A stretch of 64,000 nt of DNA from Polytrichum commune (taxonomy: Eukaryota > Streptophyta > Polytrichopsida > Polytrichales > Polytrichaceae): positions 46,121,169-46,185,168 of the forward strand of contig OX485806.1 of assembly GCA_950295325.1 (NCBI GenBank), written 5' to 3'. The translations under genes were made by a program, and so were the position numbers. Positions 46,424 to 59,000 of the stretch are shown piece by piece. Positions within the stretch are counted from its first letter, which is position 1, and every line of letters starts with the position of its first letter. The notes beneath the pieces are model-generated. The model was not told the origin of the DNA and searched no databases. It saw only the letters and a list, made by a program, of their open reading frames with translations.

Positions 46424-49400
46424 ATGAACACTCGGTCGAGAGCGAGAGCAGATCGAGAAGAGAGGAAGACTAATGAGAAACAGTGGCGCATTGAGAGAAA
46501 GGAGAGGTTCGCTACTATAGATAAGGTAGTGACCCCGTACAAATTGAGGTCAACCATGGGAAGAAAAGGGGATAATTCAACAAAGGCTACTCACAGTCGT
46601 TCAAAACGAAATGTTGAGTCATTTGAAAAGGCGGAGGTTGCTCCCATTAGGTTATTCTCATTAGGAGAGGAAGACACCTCCTTGGACAATGAAGAAATTA
46701 AGGTATGCTCTGCTTACATTACATTTAGTTTGAATTTATTTAAATTTTATGAGTCCCGTGTATAGTTGGCTTGAAAGGAAACATTATGGCATGAGAGGAA
46801 ACTATCCTATGCATTCGAGTAATGATATTTTCGATGCTTTGTTGCATCATTGCAAGTTTGGCACTAGACATTGTTAATATATATGCACTAGAATTAGGGG
46901 TAATAATCGTGAGGTAAACAAGGCAGCAAGTGTGGGCCTGTGGAAGCACTCACAATGCAAAGGGTGGTCACAATGACTCGGAAGAGGAAGGGAACAAGAC
47001 TGACGCAAAAGTAACATACCATCGTTCCCCGCATTACAACAAACCTTAGAAATAGGGTATTCCTCCAAATACGGGGAGTGAACACAGAGTTCAAGGTTGC
47101 AGCCTCAATTTGGAGAGGGGGAGGGATTCGAGGGGAGGGCAGTGGTCGCCCTGTGGAGAGGTCTGAGGTGAGGTCAAAAAGGTTTATTTTGTGGTTATAT
47201 GAATTATGTAGTCATCATATGAAGTGAGGGGTGCTTGTTTGTGAGGTCTCAGGTAAGGCCTAAAGGGCATTGTCGGATCCGACAAAGCATCGAAGACCAA
47301 GTTGAGAACCTCTAAATACTTAGAAATTTGGCTATATGAAATAGTGGGTTGACTTAAATGTGGCCTTAGTTAGTTATTGAATGAGGTGTGAGATGTTGAT
47401 TTTGTGGATAACTGAGTAAGGGGCTGACTTAGATGTGGCTTAGTTAGGTCTTTAATGAGGCTCAAAGTGTTCATTTTCATGCTAACTGAGTAAGGGGGCA
47501 GACTGAAATGTGGCCTTAGTTAGTACTTAGGGATTCAAATTTCTGGCCATATGGTTGAGGGGTGCATGTTTGGGAGGCCACAGGTTAGGCCTAAAGGGCA
47601 TTGTCGGATCCAACAAAGCATCCAAGACCAGCCTGAGAACCTCACAATACTTGGAATGTGGGTAACTGAGTACGGACTGACTTTGATGTGGCTTAGTTAG
47701 GTCTTGAATGAGGCTCAAAGTGTTGATTTTGTGGCTAAGTGAGTAAGTTCATCACTGAGATGTGGCCTTAGTTAGGTCTTGAATGAGGCTCAAATTGTTG
47801 CTTTTGTGGCTAAATGAGTAAGTTATTCACTGAGATGTGGCCTTAGTTAGGTCTTGAATGAGGCTCAAATTGTTGCTTTTGTGGCTAAATGAGTAAGTTA
47901 TTCACTGAGATGTGGCCTTAGTTAGGTCTTGAATGAGGTTTGAGATGTTGAATTTGTGGCTCACTGAGTAAGGGGCTGACTTTGATGTGGCTTAGTTAGG
48001 TTTCTAATGAGGCTCAAAGTGTTGATTTTGTGGCTAACTGAGGAAGGGGGCTGACTGGAATGAGGTATTAGTTAGTACTTAGGGATTCAAATTTCTGGCC
48101 ATATGGTTGAGGGGTGCTTGTTTGGGAGGTCATAGGTTAGGCCTAGAGGGCATTGTCGGATCCGACAAAGCATCCAAGACCAGCCTGAGAACCTCACAAT
48201 ACTTGGAATGTGGGTAACTGAGTAGGGGCTGACTTTGATGTGGCCTTAGTTAGGTTTTGAATGAGGCTGAAATTGTTGAATTTGTCGCTAAATGAGGAGG
48301 TTATTCACTAAGATGTGGCCTTAGTTAGGTCTTGAATGAGGCTCAAATTGTTGCTTTTGTGGCTAAATGAATAAGTTATTCACTGAGATATGACCTTAGT
48401 TAGGTCTTGAATGAGGTTTGAGATGTTGAATTTGTGGCTCACTGAGTAAGGGGCTGACTTTGATGTGGCTTAGTTAGGTTTCTAATGAGGCTCAAAGTGT
48501 TGATTTTGTGGCTAACTGAGCAAGGGGGCTGACTGGAATGAGGGATTAGTTAGTACTTAGGGATTCAAATTTCTGGCCATATGGTTGAGGGGTGCTTGTT
48601 TGGGAGGTCACAGGTTAGGCCTAGAGGGCATTGTCAGATCCGACAAAGCATCCAAGACCAGCCTGAGAACCTCACAATACTTGGAATGTGGGTAACTAAG
48701 TAGGGGCTGACTTTGATGTGGCCTTAGTTAGGTTTTGCATGAGGCTGAAATTGTTGATTTTGTGGCTAACTCCATAAGTGAATTGACTTTAATGTGGCCT
48801 TAGTTAGGTCTTTATAATCCAAATTTCTGGCCATATGGTTGAGGGGTGCATGTTTGTGAGGTCTCAGGTAAGGCCTATAGGGCATTGTCGGATCCGAGAA
48901 AGCATCCAAGACCAAGTTGAGAACCTCTAAGAACTTGGAAATTTGGCTATATGAACTAGGGGGTTGACTTAAATGTATCCTTAGTGTGTCAATTACTTAG
49001 GTCTGAAATGTTGATTTTGTGGCTAATTGAGTAAGGGGGCTGACTTTAATGTGGCCTTAGTTAGGTCTTTATAATCCAAATTTCTGGCCATATAGTTGAT
49101 GGGTGCATGTTTGTGAGGTCTCAGGTTACGCCTAATGGGCATTGTCGGATCCGACAAGGCATAAGAGACCAAGTTGAAAACCTCTATAAAGTTAGAAAAT
49201 GGCTATATGAACTAGTGGGTTCACTTAAATGTGGCCTGAATGTGGTCTGGAATAAGGATCAGAATATTGATTTTGTGGCTAACTGAGTAAGGGGGTTGAC
49301 CTGAATGTGGTTTTAGTTATGTACTAAGTTTTCAAATTTCTGGCCATATTGTTGAGGGTGCATGTTTGTTAAGTCTCAGCTTAGGCCTAAATGGTATTGT

Positions 49401-52400
49401 CGGATCCGACAAAGCATCCAAGACCAATTTGAGAACCTCTAAAAACTTAGAAATTTGGCTATATGAACTAGGGGGCGTCTGAGATGAGGCATTAGTGTGT
49501 CCTAAGTGAGGCTCAAAATGTTGAGTTCGTGGCTAACTCTATAAGTGGGCTGACTGAAATGTGGGCATAGTTAGGTACTGACTATTCAAATTTCTGGCCA
49601 TATGGTATAGTTGTCCATGTTTGTTTGGTCTTAGGTTAGGCTTTAAGGGCTATGTTGGATCCGACATTGCCTCCGAAACAACTTTAAGAACCTCTAAAAG
49701 CGTAGAATTCTGGCTATCTGAACTAGGGGGTTGACTGTACTGTGGCGTGAATGAGGTTTGATTTTTTAGGATTTTGGGGGGTTGATTGTAATGTGGCCTT
49801 AGTTGGGTTCATTTGAATGCTCCTCATTTTTTCAATAAATTGGTTGTCCGCAGATCGTTGAGATGGATGCCGATCGTGAGTCTGTGGATGTTGGGGGTCG
49901 TATTGGCGCTGGGTCATCCCTTAGTGTTGAGGAGCATAGGGAGCAAGGGTCTCCCTTGTCATGTGATCAAAATACTGGGCTTACACCAGGTAGTAGCGAG
50001 GCGCCGACACCCGGGATGCCACTCTGCGGCTCACCTGCAGATTCGGATGTGGGTGTTCGTGCAATGGAATATCGAATTCGCCACAATTTAAAGAAAGATA
50101 GATTTTCAGTTGTTGAGGGCATGAGAATCCTACCGATGGAAAAGTCCTCCATGAGAATCCCCCTGTGCAGGTTGATTCACATGCCATTGGTTCGCCCAAC
50201 CCTCCGCAGCGACGTTACAAAGCTCATGTCGGCATTTCAATTTGGATACCGAGCTGGGTCAGCCACTTTTTATGTGTCTACTACAAATGAGTCCGGAGAT
50301 AATCGATTCATTTCAGCAAAAGACAGGCGTGAATGGGGAGACCTATGGAATGCAGAAAATGATAAGTTTGAGTCTTTTTTGCGCAAGAATAAGGACTTGA
50401 TGAGCCTCAGTGGATGTATGTTCTTTGTGTATGATGGTAACCATCGCTTGTTAGCCTGGAAGGAGTCTATTGAAACAGATCACAAGGACGATGCACTCTG
50501 GTACGAGAAGCATGGTTGCCCAGAATGTGTCATCTTGGACATAACGGGTGGGCGTGGGGACGTCCTTAACGCAATGCACGACATCAATAAGTAAGTATGA
50601 TAATTTTTCATATCGTTGTTTCCTTCATTTTTTGATTTGCATTTAATGACATTTGTCTCTACCGCAACAGGGCTAACCAAACCGCGCACGTTAAAACTAG
50701 CCTCGTACATACTCTACACCGCATTCAAAAATACAGTTCGTATGATCTTAGCTACTACCAGCCCTTATTGACCGAGGAGCAATTCCAAGCGTGCAAGAGC
50801 AGAGGCCCCAAGAGCCCTTGGTACCCGTTGACCCAGGATCTTATGGTGTCCTTCATTTTCAATGTAAGTCACTCCAAATTTCTCAACCCTCTATTTCGCA
50901 TTCATTACTCTTAGTCGTGATCTAACAATTTAGAATATATGTTCAGCAAGAGATAGCCGATGCGGTAGATGAGGCTACCCAAATATACAAGGAGGAAGTG
51001 CCTCCAGAAGAGCAGTCGGGGAACGGGTTGGGTGAAGTATTGGACGCTGTGATAAAGAAGACGACTGAGGAACTTGGACACAAGTTCAACAAGGAACAAT
51101 CAATCGCAAACCCGGCCCTTGGAAAAGACTTCCTGGAGGAGGTTATTTCCTTCTCACCAACCTTCGGAATTATACCTTCGGTATTGCTCGCATTCATTTC
51201 AGCACTTTCTCGTAAATTCATGATTAAATTTACTCCGCCTTCTTTTTTGATGACATTTGTTTCAGGTTACTAGGCATTATAGCGCCCACCATTCTAAGAA
51301 GATTGAGATGACATTGGAGAAATTGCAACTCATTGCCACAGTTGCTGTGGAGCCAGAGTATAAAGTCCGTTGGCTAAAGTGGTGGAACAGTGGAAATTTC
51401 AATCGTGAAGCTATCCGGTTCCCCAAAAGTCCTGCAAGCGAGGACACCTTGAAACCTTGGCTCAATAAAGCAGCGTTCTGGGCAGGGGTACGTCTATCCT
51501 CCTTATCCTTACTTACCAATCAACTCTTCATTCTATGCCGATTCTTATCTTGGCCTTGAATTTATCCACAGCTTGAGGATGCAGTGGTCAAGGAGTTACC
51601 TGATATACTTGACGCATTGGGTGGGCTTGACGGAGATGTCGAAGTTGATTCATTGCCGGACTACTTGGAGAAGTGGCGGATCTGCCTTTGGGATAAGGCG
51701 TTCATAGGTCACTTTTCAGGTTCAGATATATACGGAAAGGGGACGTGGTGGAAGGATGTCAAAGGCTCTGACAACATTGTCAAGCGCTTAATTTTTCGGT
51801 ACGTTAGTTGAGACATCATTTGTTCTCCTCATTTATTTAAAACCATTTAATCTATCCCTTTTAGAGCTCGTCGTGAGCTAGTTGGTGACTAAGATGTAGC
51901 TTATTTAGGTACTAAGTATACAAATTTTTGTCCATATGGTTGAAGGGTGCATGTTTGTGAGGTCTCAGGTTGGGTCTAAAGGGCATTGTCGGATCCGACA
52001 AAGCATAAGAGACAAAGTTGAGAACCTCTAAAAACTTAGAAAATGGCTATATGAACTAGTGGGTTCACTTAATTATGGCCTTAATGTGGTCTTGAATGAG
52101 TCTCAGAATATTGATTTTGTGGCTAACTGAGTAAGGGGCTGACTTTGATGTGGCTTAGTTAAGTCTTTAATGAGGCTCAAAATGTTGATTTTGTGGCTAA
52201 CTGAGGAAGGGGGCTGACTGAAATGAGGCATTAGTTAGTTCTTAGGGATTCAAATTTCTGGCCATATGATTGAGGGGTGCATGTTTGTGAGGTCTCAGGT
52301 AAGGCCTAAAGGGCATTGTCGGATCCGACAAAGCATCCAAGACCAAGTTGAGAACCTCTAAAAACTTAGAAATTTGGCTATATGAACTAGGGGGTTGACT

Positions 52401-55400
52401 TAAATGTAGCCTTAGTGTGGCCATTAATGAGGTCTGAAATGTTTAATTTGTGGCTAACTGATGAAGGGGGCTGACTTTAATGTGGCCTTAGTGTGGTCTT
52501 TATAATCCAAATTTCTGGCCATATAGTTGAGGGGTGCATGTTTGTGAGGTCTCAGGTAAGGCCTAAAAGTCATTGTCGGATCCGACAATGCATCTAAGAC
52601 CAAGTTGAGAACCTCTAATGTAGCTTTAGTATGGCCATTAATGAGGTCTGAAATTGTTGAATTTTGGCTAACTGAGCAAGGGGCTGACTTTAATGTGGCC
52701 TTGGTTAGATCTTATGGATTCAAATTTCTGGCCATATTGTTGAGGGGTGCATGTTTGTGAGGTCTCAGGTTGGGCCTAAAGGGCATTGTCGGATCCGACA
52801 AAGCATAAGAGACAAAGTTGAGAACCTCTAAAAACTTAGAAATTTGTTTATATGAATTAGTGGGTTGACTTAAATGTAGCCTTAGTGTGGCCATTAATGA
52901 GGTCTGAAATGTTGATTTTGTGGTTACTTGATTAAGGGGGCTAACTAATATGTGGCCTTAGTTATGTACTAAGTATTTAAATTTCTGGCCATATGGTTGA
53001 GGGGTGCATGTTTGTGAGGTCTCAGGTTAGGCCTAAAGGGCATTGTCGGATCCAACAATGCATCCAAGACCAAGTTGAGAACCTCTAAAAAACTTAGAAA
53101 GTTGGCTATATGAACTAGTTGGTTGACTGAAATGTGGCCTTAATGTGGCATTCAATTAGGCTCAAAATATTGATTTTGTGGCTAACTGAGTAAGGAATTG
53201 AGTTTAATGTGACCTTGGTTATGTCTTTCATGAGGCTCAAAGTTTTAATTTTGTGGCTAACAAAGTAAGGGGTAGCGTGAAATGTGGCAGTAGTTAGTTC
53301 TTGGGAATCCAAATTTCTGGCCATATTGTTGATGGGTGCATGTTTGTGAGGTCTCAAGTTGGGCCTAAAGGGCATTGTCGGATCCGACAAAGCATCCGCG
53401 ACCAACTTCACAACCTCTAATAACTTTGAAATTTGTCAATATGAACTAGTGGGTTGACTGAAATGTGGCCTTCAGTAACGGTCAAATTGTTGATTTTGTG
53501 GCTAACTGTGTAAAGGGTTGACTGAAATGTGGCCTTAGTTAGTTCTTGAATTAGGCTCACAGTGTTGATTTCTGGCTATCTGAGTTAGGGGCTGACTTTG
53601 ATGTGGCCTTGGTTAGGTCTTTAATGATGCTCAAAGTTTTGATTTTGTGGCTAACTGAGTAAGGGGCAGCCTGAAATGTGGCCTTAGTTAGGTCTTTATA
53701 ATCCAAATTTCTGGCCATATGGTTGAGGGGTGGATGTTTGTGAGGTCTCAGGTTAGGCCTAAAGGGCATTGTCGGATCCGACAAAGCATCCAAGACCAAG
53801 TTGAGAACCTCTAAAAACTTATAAAGTTGGCTTAGTGTGGCCTTGAATGAGGTCTGAAAATTTGATTTTGTGGCTAACTCCATAAGTGAGTTGACTTATA
53901 TGTGGGCTAAGTTAGGTACTAAGTATTCAAATTTCTGGCCACATGGTTGAGGGGTGCATGTTTGTGAGGTCTCAGGTAAGGCCTAAAGGGCATTGTTGGA
54001 TCCGATAAAGCATCCGAGACCAACTTCAGAACCTTTAGAAACTTAGAAATTTGGCTATATTAACTAGTGGGTTGACTGAAATGTGGCCTTAGTTGGTTCT
54101 TGAATTAGGCTCACAATGTTGATTTTGTGGCTATCTGTGTTAGGGGCTGTCTGAAATGTGGCCTTAGTTAGGCCTTCAATTAGGCTCCAAGTGTTGATTC
54201 TGTGGCTAACTAAGTAAGGTGCTGACTGTAATGTTGCTTTAGTTAGTTCTTGAATTAGGCTCACAGTGTTGATTTTGTGGCTATCTGAATAAGGGGTTGA
54301 CTGAAATGTGGCCTTAGTTAGGTCTTCAATGAGGCTCAAAGTTTTGATTTTGTGGCTAACTGAGTAAGGGGCAGACTGAAATGAGGCATTAGTTAGTTCT
54401 TAGGGATTCAAATTTCTGGCCATATGGTTGAGGGGTGCATGTTTGTGAGGTCTCAGGTTGGGCCTACAGGGCATTGTCGGATCCGATAAACCATCCGAGA
54501 CCAACTTCAGAACCTATAAAAACTTGGAAATTTGGCTATATTAACTAGTGTGTTGACTGAAATGTGGCCTTCATGTGGCCTTTAGGTAGGCTCAAATTGT
54601 TGATTTTGTGGCTTACTGAGTAACGGGGCAGAATGAAATGTGGCTTACTTAAGTACTAAGTATTTAAATTTTTGGCCATATCATTTAGAGGTCCTAGTTT
54701 GCGAGGTCTGAGTGAGGTGTGAGGAAGTCTCAATCGGTTAATCTTTCGATACGTGAGTTCTTTTATAAGTTGTTGATTGGCCTCACTCCTTGGTTATGAA
54801 GGTACATCAAGCACGAGCTTTTCAAGAAGAAGGCTTTGAAGAAGCTCCCTCCATTTCTAGACGCATGGTCAGATTCCTCTTCACCCACCTTCGTTTTTTC
54901 CCCGGCTCAAAAACGCAAATTTTCCCTCCCGCATCTCCGCGAGTGTTGTTGGTACTTGGAATGTAAGAAGACGTGGCAACCGGATGAGGAGGCGGAGTTG
55001 AAGATTCGCCTCTCTGGTGGAGAGCCGAACCTGCCTCCTGCTCAAAGCGATGAGGTTGTTCTTCTAGAGAGTGAGCTTCAGGAGGTGGATGAGGTTGTTG
55101 CGACTCTCGATGAGCCCAACACTCAGAAGTCCAAGAGGAGGAAGCGTGCGACTCAAGACGAGTCATCACTCAAGAAGCGCGCGAGGAAGCTCAAGCCTGT
55201 GGAGGATGATCCCCCTCCCCTTGCTTCACCTGAGGCGGCAGTTGCATCCACTGCAACTCTAAGTGAATTACCTACTCTATCCAGGCCGCCTCCTCCGCCC
55301 ATTCTTTCATCTGTTAGGCGTCCTCCCGTTGTTTCAGAATTCATGTTGAATTCCTCCATTGTTCATCAACGTCGTCATTTTCATGAGATTTCAAACTTCA

Positions 55401-56054
55401 TTCTTTCTCTTCCACCCTCCCATCCCAAGAGAGCTCTAGGTGTTGCGAGGTCAGATGTGGGCATGGCTGATCTTGTCATTGCCGACATCCCGGAGAACCT
55501 GCCTGTACCTAATGTCTCCCATCCTTCCTATAGTGTACCTTCGTGGAATGCATTGGATAACGATTTTCTAGGTGAGCTCTTTGATTTTGCGGATGAGATC
55601 CTGCATGACGATGGAGCTTTCCTCCTCTTTCATCCTGATGACAATGGTGACTTTAGGGAGAGCATTGAAGACCACTTTGCTGCTTTTGGGTTCACGATCT
55701 TCAAGGAGTGGCTGGGAGTCAACCGTCTTCGCCTATCGTCAGCTAAGCATAAGGACAAGACCACCAACCTCTTCCAGGTTGTACTACTTGTTCGTGCCAC
55801 CAAAACAATTGGATCCGACCTTGATAAGCGGCCGCGGCACTCGTCATTTCGACTTCGCGATGCCAATGAGCTCAAGGCTCTTGGCATTGAGCTCGACATG
55901 GATGATGCGATTATGAATTATACCGCAACTCCTCTCATGGACGGCTCCAAAGCTTGGCGTGGTCCCCGTGAGAAAGATATTGCTTTCATGTCCTCCTTGA
56001 TAATGGCCACTACGGACATTGGACAGGTTGTAGTGGACGTTAATGCGGGCGTTG
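46424..56054 (+). CDS. ParB-like / beta-class methyltransferase-like protein, multi-exon, partial
   Basis: Exons inferred from GT-AG sites with matching phase: 46424-46702, 49854-50590, 50671-50863, 50947-51180, 51266-51487, 51572-51798, 54802-56054. The last ends at a GTATGT donor, so the gene runs past the window, giving at least 1,048 residues. Exon 1 is Arg/Lys-rich. Residues about 230-300 resemble the ParB/sulfiredoxin fold, with D287-G-N-H-R followed by LLAW (ParB GxHR motif). A Lys/Arg cluster near 740-770 (KSKRRKR, KKRARK) could be a nuclear signal. Residues about 845-1048 resemble a beta-class amino-methyltransferase: ADLVIADIPEN (motif IV, DIPE instead of DPPY, D859), the ELFDFADEILHDDGAFLLFHP block, and VVVDVNAGVG (motif I). 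In bacteria, ParB-methyltransferase fusions modify DNA. The degenerate DPPY casts doubt on catalysis. No helix-turn-helix domain was recognised. Splicing is predicted by eye; an unspliced stop at 56065 is the alternative end. Confidence 0.6.
46703..49853 (+). repeat. Intron 1, satellite array with TGTCGGATCCGACA palindromes
   Basis: Donor GTATGC, acceptor CCGCAG; phase 0 on both sides. From about 47170 to 49790 it consists of composite units: a ~150-bp segment holding TTGTCGGATCCGACAA (16-bp perfect palindrome; 14-bp core at 47271, 48154, 49143, 49399) followed by several ~75-bp monomers ('ttgattttgtggctaactgagtaagg...gacttaaatgtggcttagttaggtctt'). Some palindromes carry a single substitution (48634, 48887). 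The first ~450 bases of the intron are unique sequence. Confidence 0.8.
51799..54801 (+). repeat. Intron 6, satellite array of the same family
   Basis: Donor GTACGT, acceptor GAAG. From about 51880 to 54730 it has the same composite units as intron 1, with palindromes at 51987, 52317, 52571-52590 (20-bp perfect, CATTGTCGGATCCGACAATG), 52787, 53376 and 53770, plus degenerate ones near 53046, 53996 and 54477. The four neighbouring introns (2-5) are only 80-85 bases and repeat-free. Confidence 0.8.
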
Positions 56055-59000
56055 GTATGTCCTAATTCCTAGTTGAGAACCTCTAAAAACTTAGAAATTT
56101 GGCTATATGAACTAGTTGGTTGACTTAAATCTGAACTTAGATGTTAGAGGTCTGAGATGTTGAATTTCTGGCTCACTGAGTAAGGGGTTGACTGTGATGT
56201 GGCTTAGTAAGGTCTTTAATGAGGCTCAAAGTGTTGATTTTGTGGCTAACTGAGTAAGGGGGCTGTCTGAAATGAGGCATTAGGTAGTTCTTAGGGATTC
56301 AAATTTCTGGCCATATGGTTGAGGGGTGCATGTTTGTGAGGTCTCAGGTTAAGCGTAAATGGCATTGTCAGATCCGACAATGCATCCAAGTCCAAGTTGA
56401 GAACCTCTAAAAACTTAGAAATTTGGCTATATGAACTAGTGGGTTGATTGAAATGTGGCCTTAGTTAGTTCTTGAATGATGTCTGAGATGTTGATTTTGT
56501 GGCTAACTGAGTAAGGGGGCTGACTTAAATGTGGCTTAGTTAGGTCTTGAATTAGGCTCAAAGTGTTGTTTTTCTGGCTAACTGAGTAAGGGGCAGACTT
56601 AAATGTGGCTTAGCTAGGTCTTCCATTAGGCTCAAAGTGTTGTTTTTGTAGCTAACTGAGTAAGGATGCTGAATTAAATGTGGCTTACTTGGCTCTTCAA
56701 TAAGGCTCAAAGTGTTGTTTTTCTGGCTAACTGAGTAAGGGGCAGACTTAAATGTGGCTTAGTTAGGTCTTCCATTAGGCTCCAAGTGTTGTTTTTGTGG
56801 CTAACTGAGTAAGGATGCTGACTTACATGTGGCTAACTTAGCTCTTCAATAAGGCTCAAAGTGTTGTTTTTGTGGCTAACTGAGTACGGGGGCTGACTTA
56901 AATGTGGCTTAATTAGCTCTTCAATAAGGCTCAAAGTGTTGATTTTGTGGCTAACTGAGTAAGGGGGCTGACTTAAATGTGGCTTACTTAGCTCTTCAAT
57001 AAGGCTCAAAGTGTTGATTTTGTGGCTAACTGAGTAAGGGGGCTGACTTAAATGTGGCTTACTTAGCTCTTCAATAAGGCTCAAAGTGTTGTTTTTCTGG
57101 CTAACTGAGTAAGGGGCAGATTGAAATGTGGCTTAGTTAGGTCTTCCATTGGGCTCAAAGTGTTGTTTTTGTGGCTAACTGAGTAAGGATGCTGACTTAA
57201 ATGTGGCTTAATTAGCTCTTCAATAAGGCTCAAAGTGTTGATTTTGTGGCTAACTGAGTAAGGGGGCTGACTTAAATGTGGCTTACTTAGCTCTTCAATA
57301 AGGCTCAAAGTGTTGATTTTGTGGCTAACTGAGTATGGGGGCTGACTTAAATGTGGCTTACTTAGCTCTTCAATAAGGCTCAAAGTGTTGTTTTTGTGGC
57401 TAACTGAGTAAGGGGTAGACTTAAATGTGGCTTAGTTAGGTCTTCCATTGGGCTCAAAGTGTTGTTTTTGTGGCTAACTGAGTAAGGATGCTGACTTAAA
57501 TGTGGCTTACTTAGCTCTTCAATAAGGCTCAAAGTGTTGATTTTGTGGCTAACTGAGTAAGGGGGCTGACTTAAATGTGGCTTACTTAGCTCTTCAATAA
57601 GGCTCAAAGTGTTGATTTTGTGGCTAACTGAGTATGGGGGCTGACTTAAATGTGGCTTACTTAGCTCTTCAATAAGGCTCAAAGTGTTGTTTTTGTGGCT
57701 AACTGAGTAAGGGGTAGACTTAAATGTGGCTTAGTTAGGTCTTCCATTGGGCTCAAAGTGTTGTTTTTGTGGCTAACTGAGTAAGGATGCTGACTTAAAT
57801 GTGGCTTACTTAGCTCTTCAATAAGGCTCAAAGTGTTGATTTTGTGGCTAACTGAGTAAGGGGGCTGACTTAAATGTGGCTTACTTAGCTCTTCAATAAG
57901 GCTCAAAGTGTTGTTTTTGTGGCTAACTGAGTAAGGGGCAGACTGAAATGTGGCTTAGTTAGGTCTTCCATTGGGCTCAAAGTGTTGTTTTTGTGGCTAA
58001 CTGAGTAAGGATGCTGACTTAAATGTGGCTTACTTAGCTCTTCAATAAGGCTCAAAGTGTTGTTTTTGTGGCTAACTGTGTAAGGGGCACACTGAAATGT
58101 GGCTTAGTTAGGTCTTCCATTAGGCTCAAAGTGTTGTTTTTGTGGCTAACTGAGTAAGGATGCTGACTTAAATGTGGCTTACTTAGCTCTTCAATAAGGC
58201 TCAAAGTGTTGATTTTGTGGCTAACTGAGTAAGAGGGCTAACTTAAATGTGGCTTACTTAGCTCTTCAATAAGCCTCAAAGTGTTGATTTTGTGGCTAAC
58301 TGAGTAAGGGGCAGACTTAAATGTGGCTTAGTTAGGTCTTCCATTAGGCTCAAAGTATTGTTTTTGTGGCTAACTGAGTAAGGATGCTGACTTAAATGTG
58401 GCTTACTTGGCTCTTCAATAAGGCTCAAAGTGTTGATTTTGTGGCTAACTGAGTAAGGGGGCTGACTTAAATGTGGCTTACTTAGCTCTTCAATAAGGCT
58501 CAAAGTGTTGTTTTTCTGGCTAACTGAGTAAGGGGCAGACTGAAATGTGGCTTAGTTAGGTCTTCCATTAGGCTCAAAGTGTTGTTTTTGTGGCTAACTG
58601 AGTAAGGATGCTGACTTAAATGTGGCTTACTTAGCTCTTCAATAAGGCTCAAAGTGTTGATTTTGTGGCTAACTGTGTGAGGTGGCTGACTTAAATGTGG
58701 CTTAGTTAGGTCTTGAATTAGGCTGAAAGTGTTGTTTTTCTGGCTAACTGAGTAAGGGGCAGACTTAAATGTGGCCTAGTTAGGTCTTCCATTAGGCTCA
58801 AAGTGTTGTTTTTGTGGCTAAGTGAGTAAGGATGCTGACTTAAATGTGGCTTACTTAGCTCTTCAATAAGGCTCAAAGTGTTGATTTTGTGGCTAACTGA
58901 GTAAGGGGGCTGACTTAAATGTGGCTTACTTAGCTCTTCAATAAGGCTCAAAGTGTTGTTTTTCTGGCTAACTGAGTAAGGGGCAGACTGAAATGTCGCT

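Noticed and set aside
49857-50600. Reading the ParB-like gene as a single-exon gene ending at 50594
   Set aside because: The stop lies inside a GTAAGT donor, and five following exons keep phase through GT-AG introns, so a spliced gene explains the sequence better.
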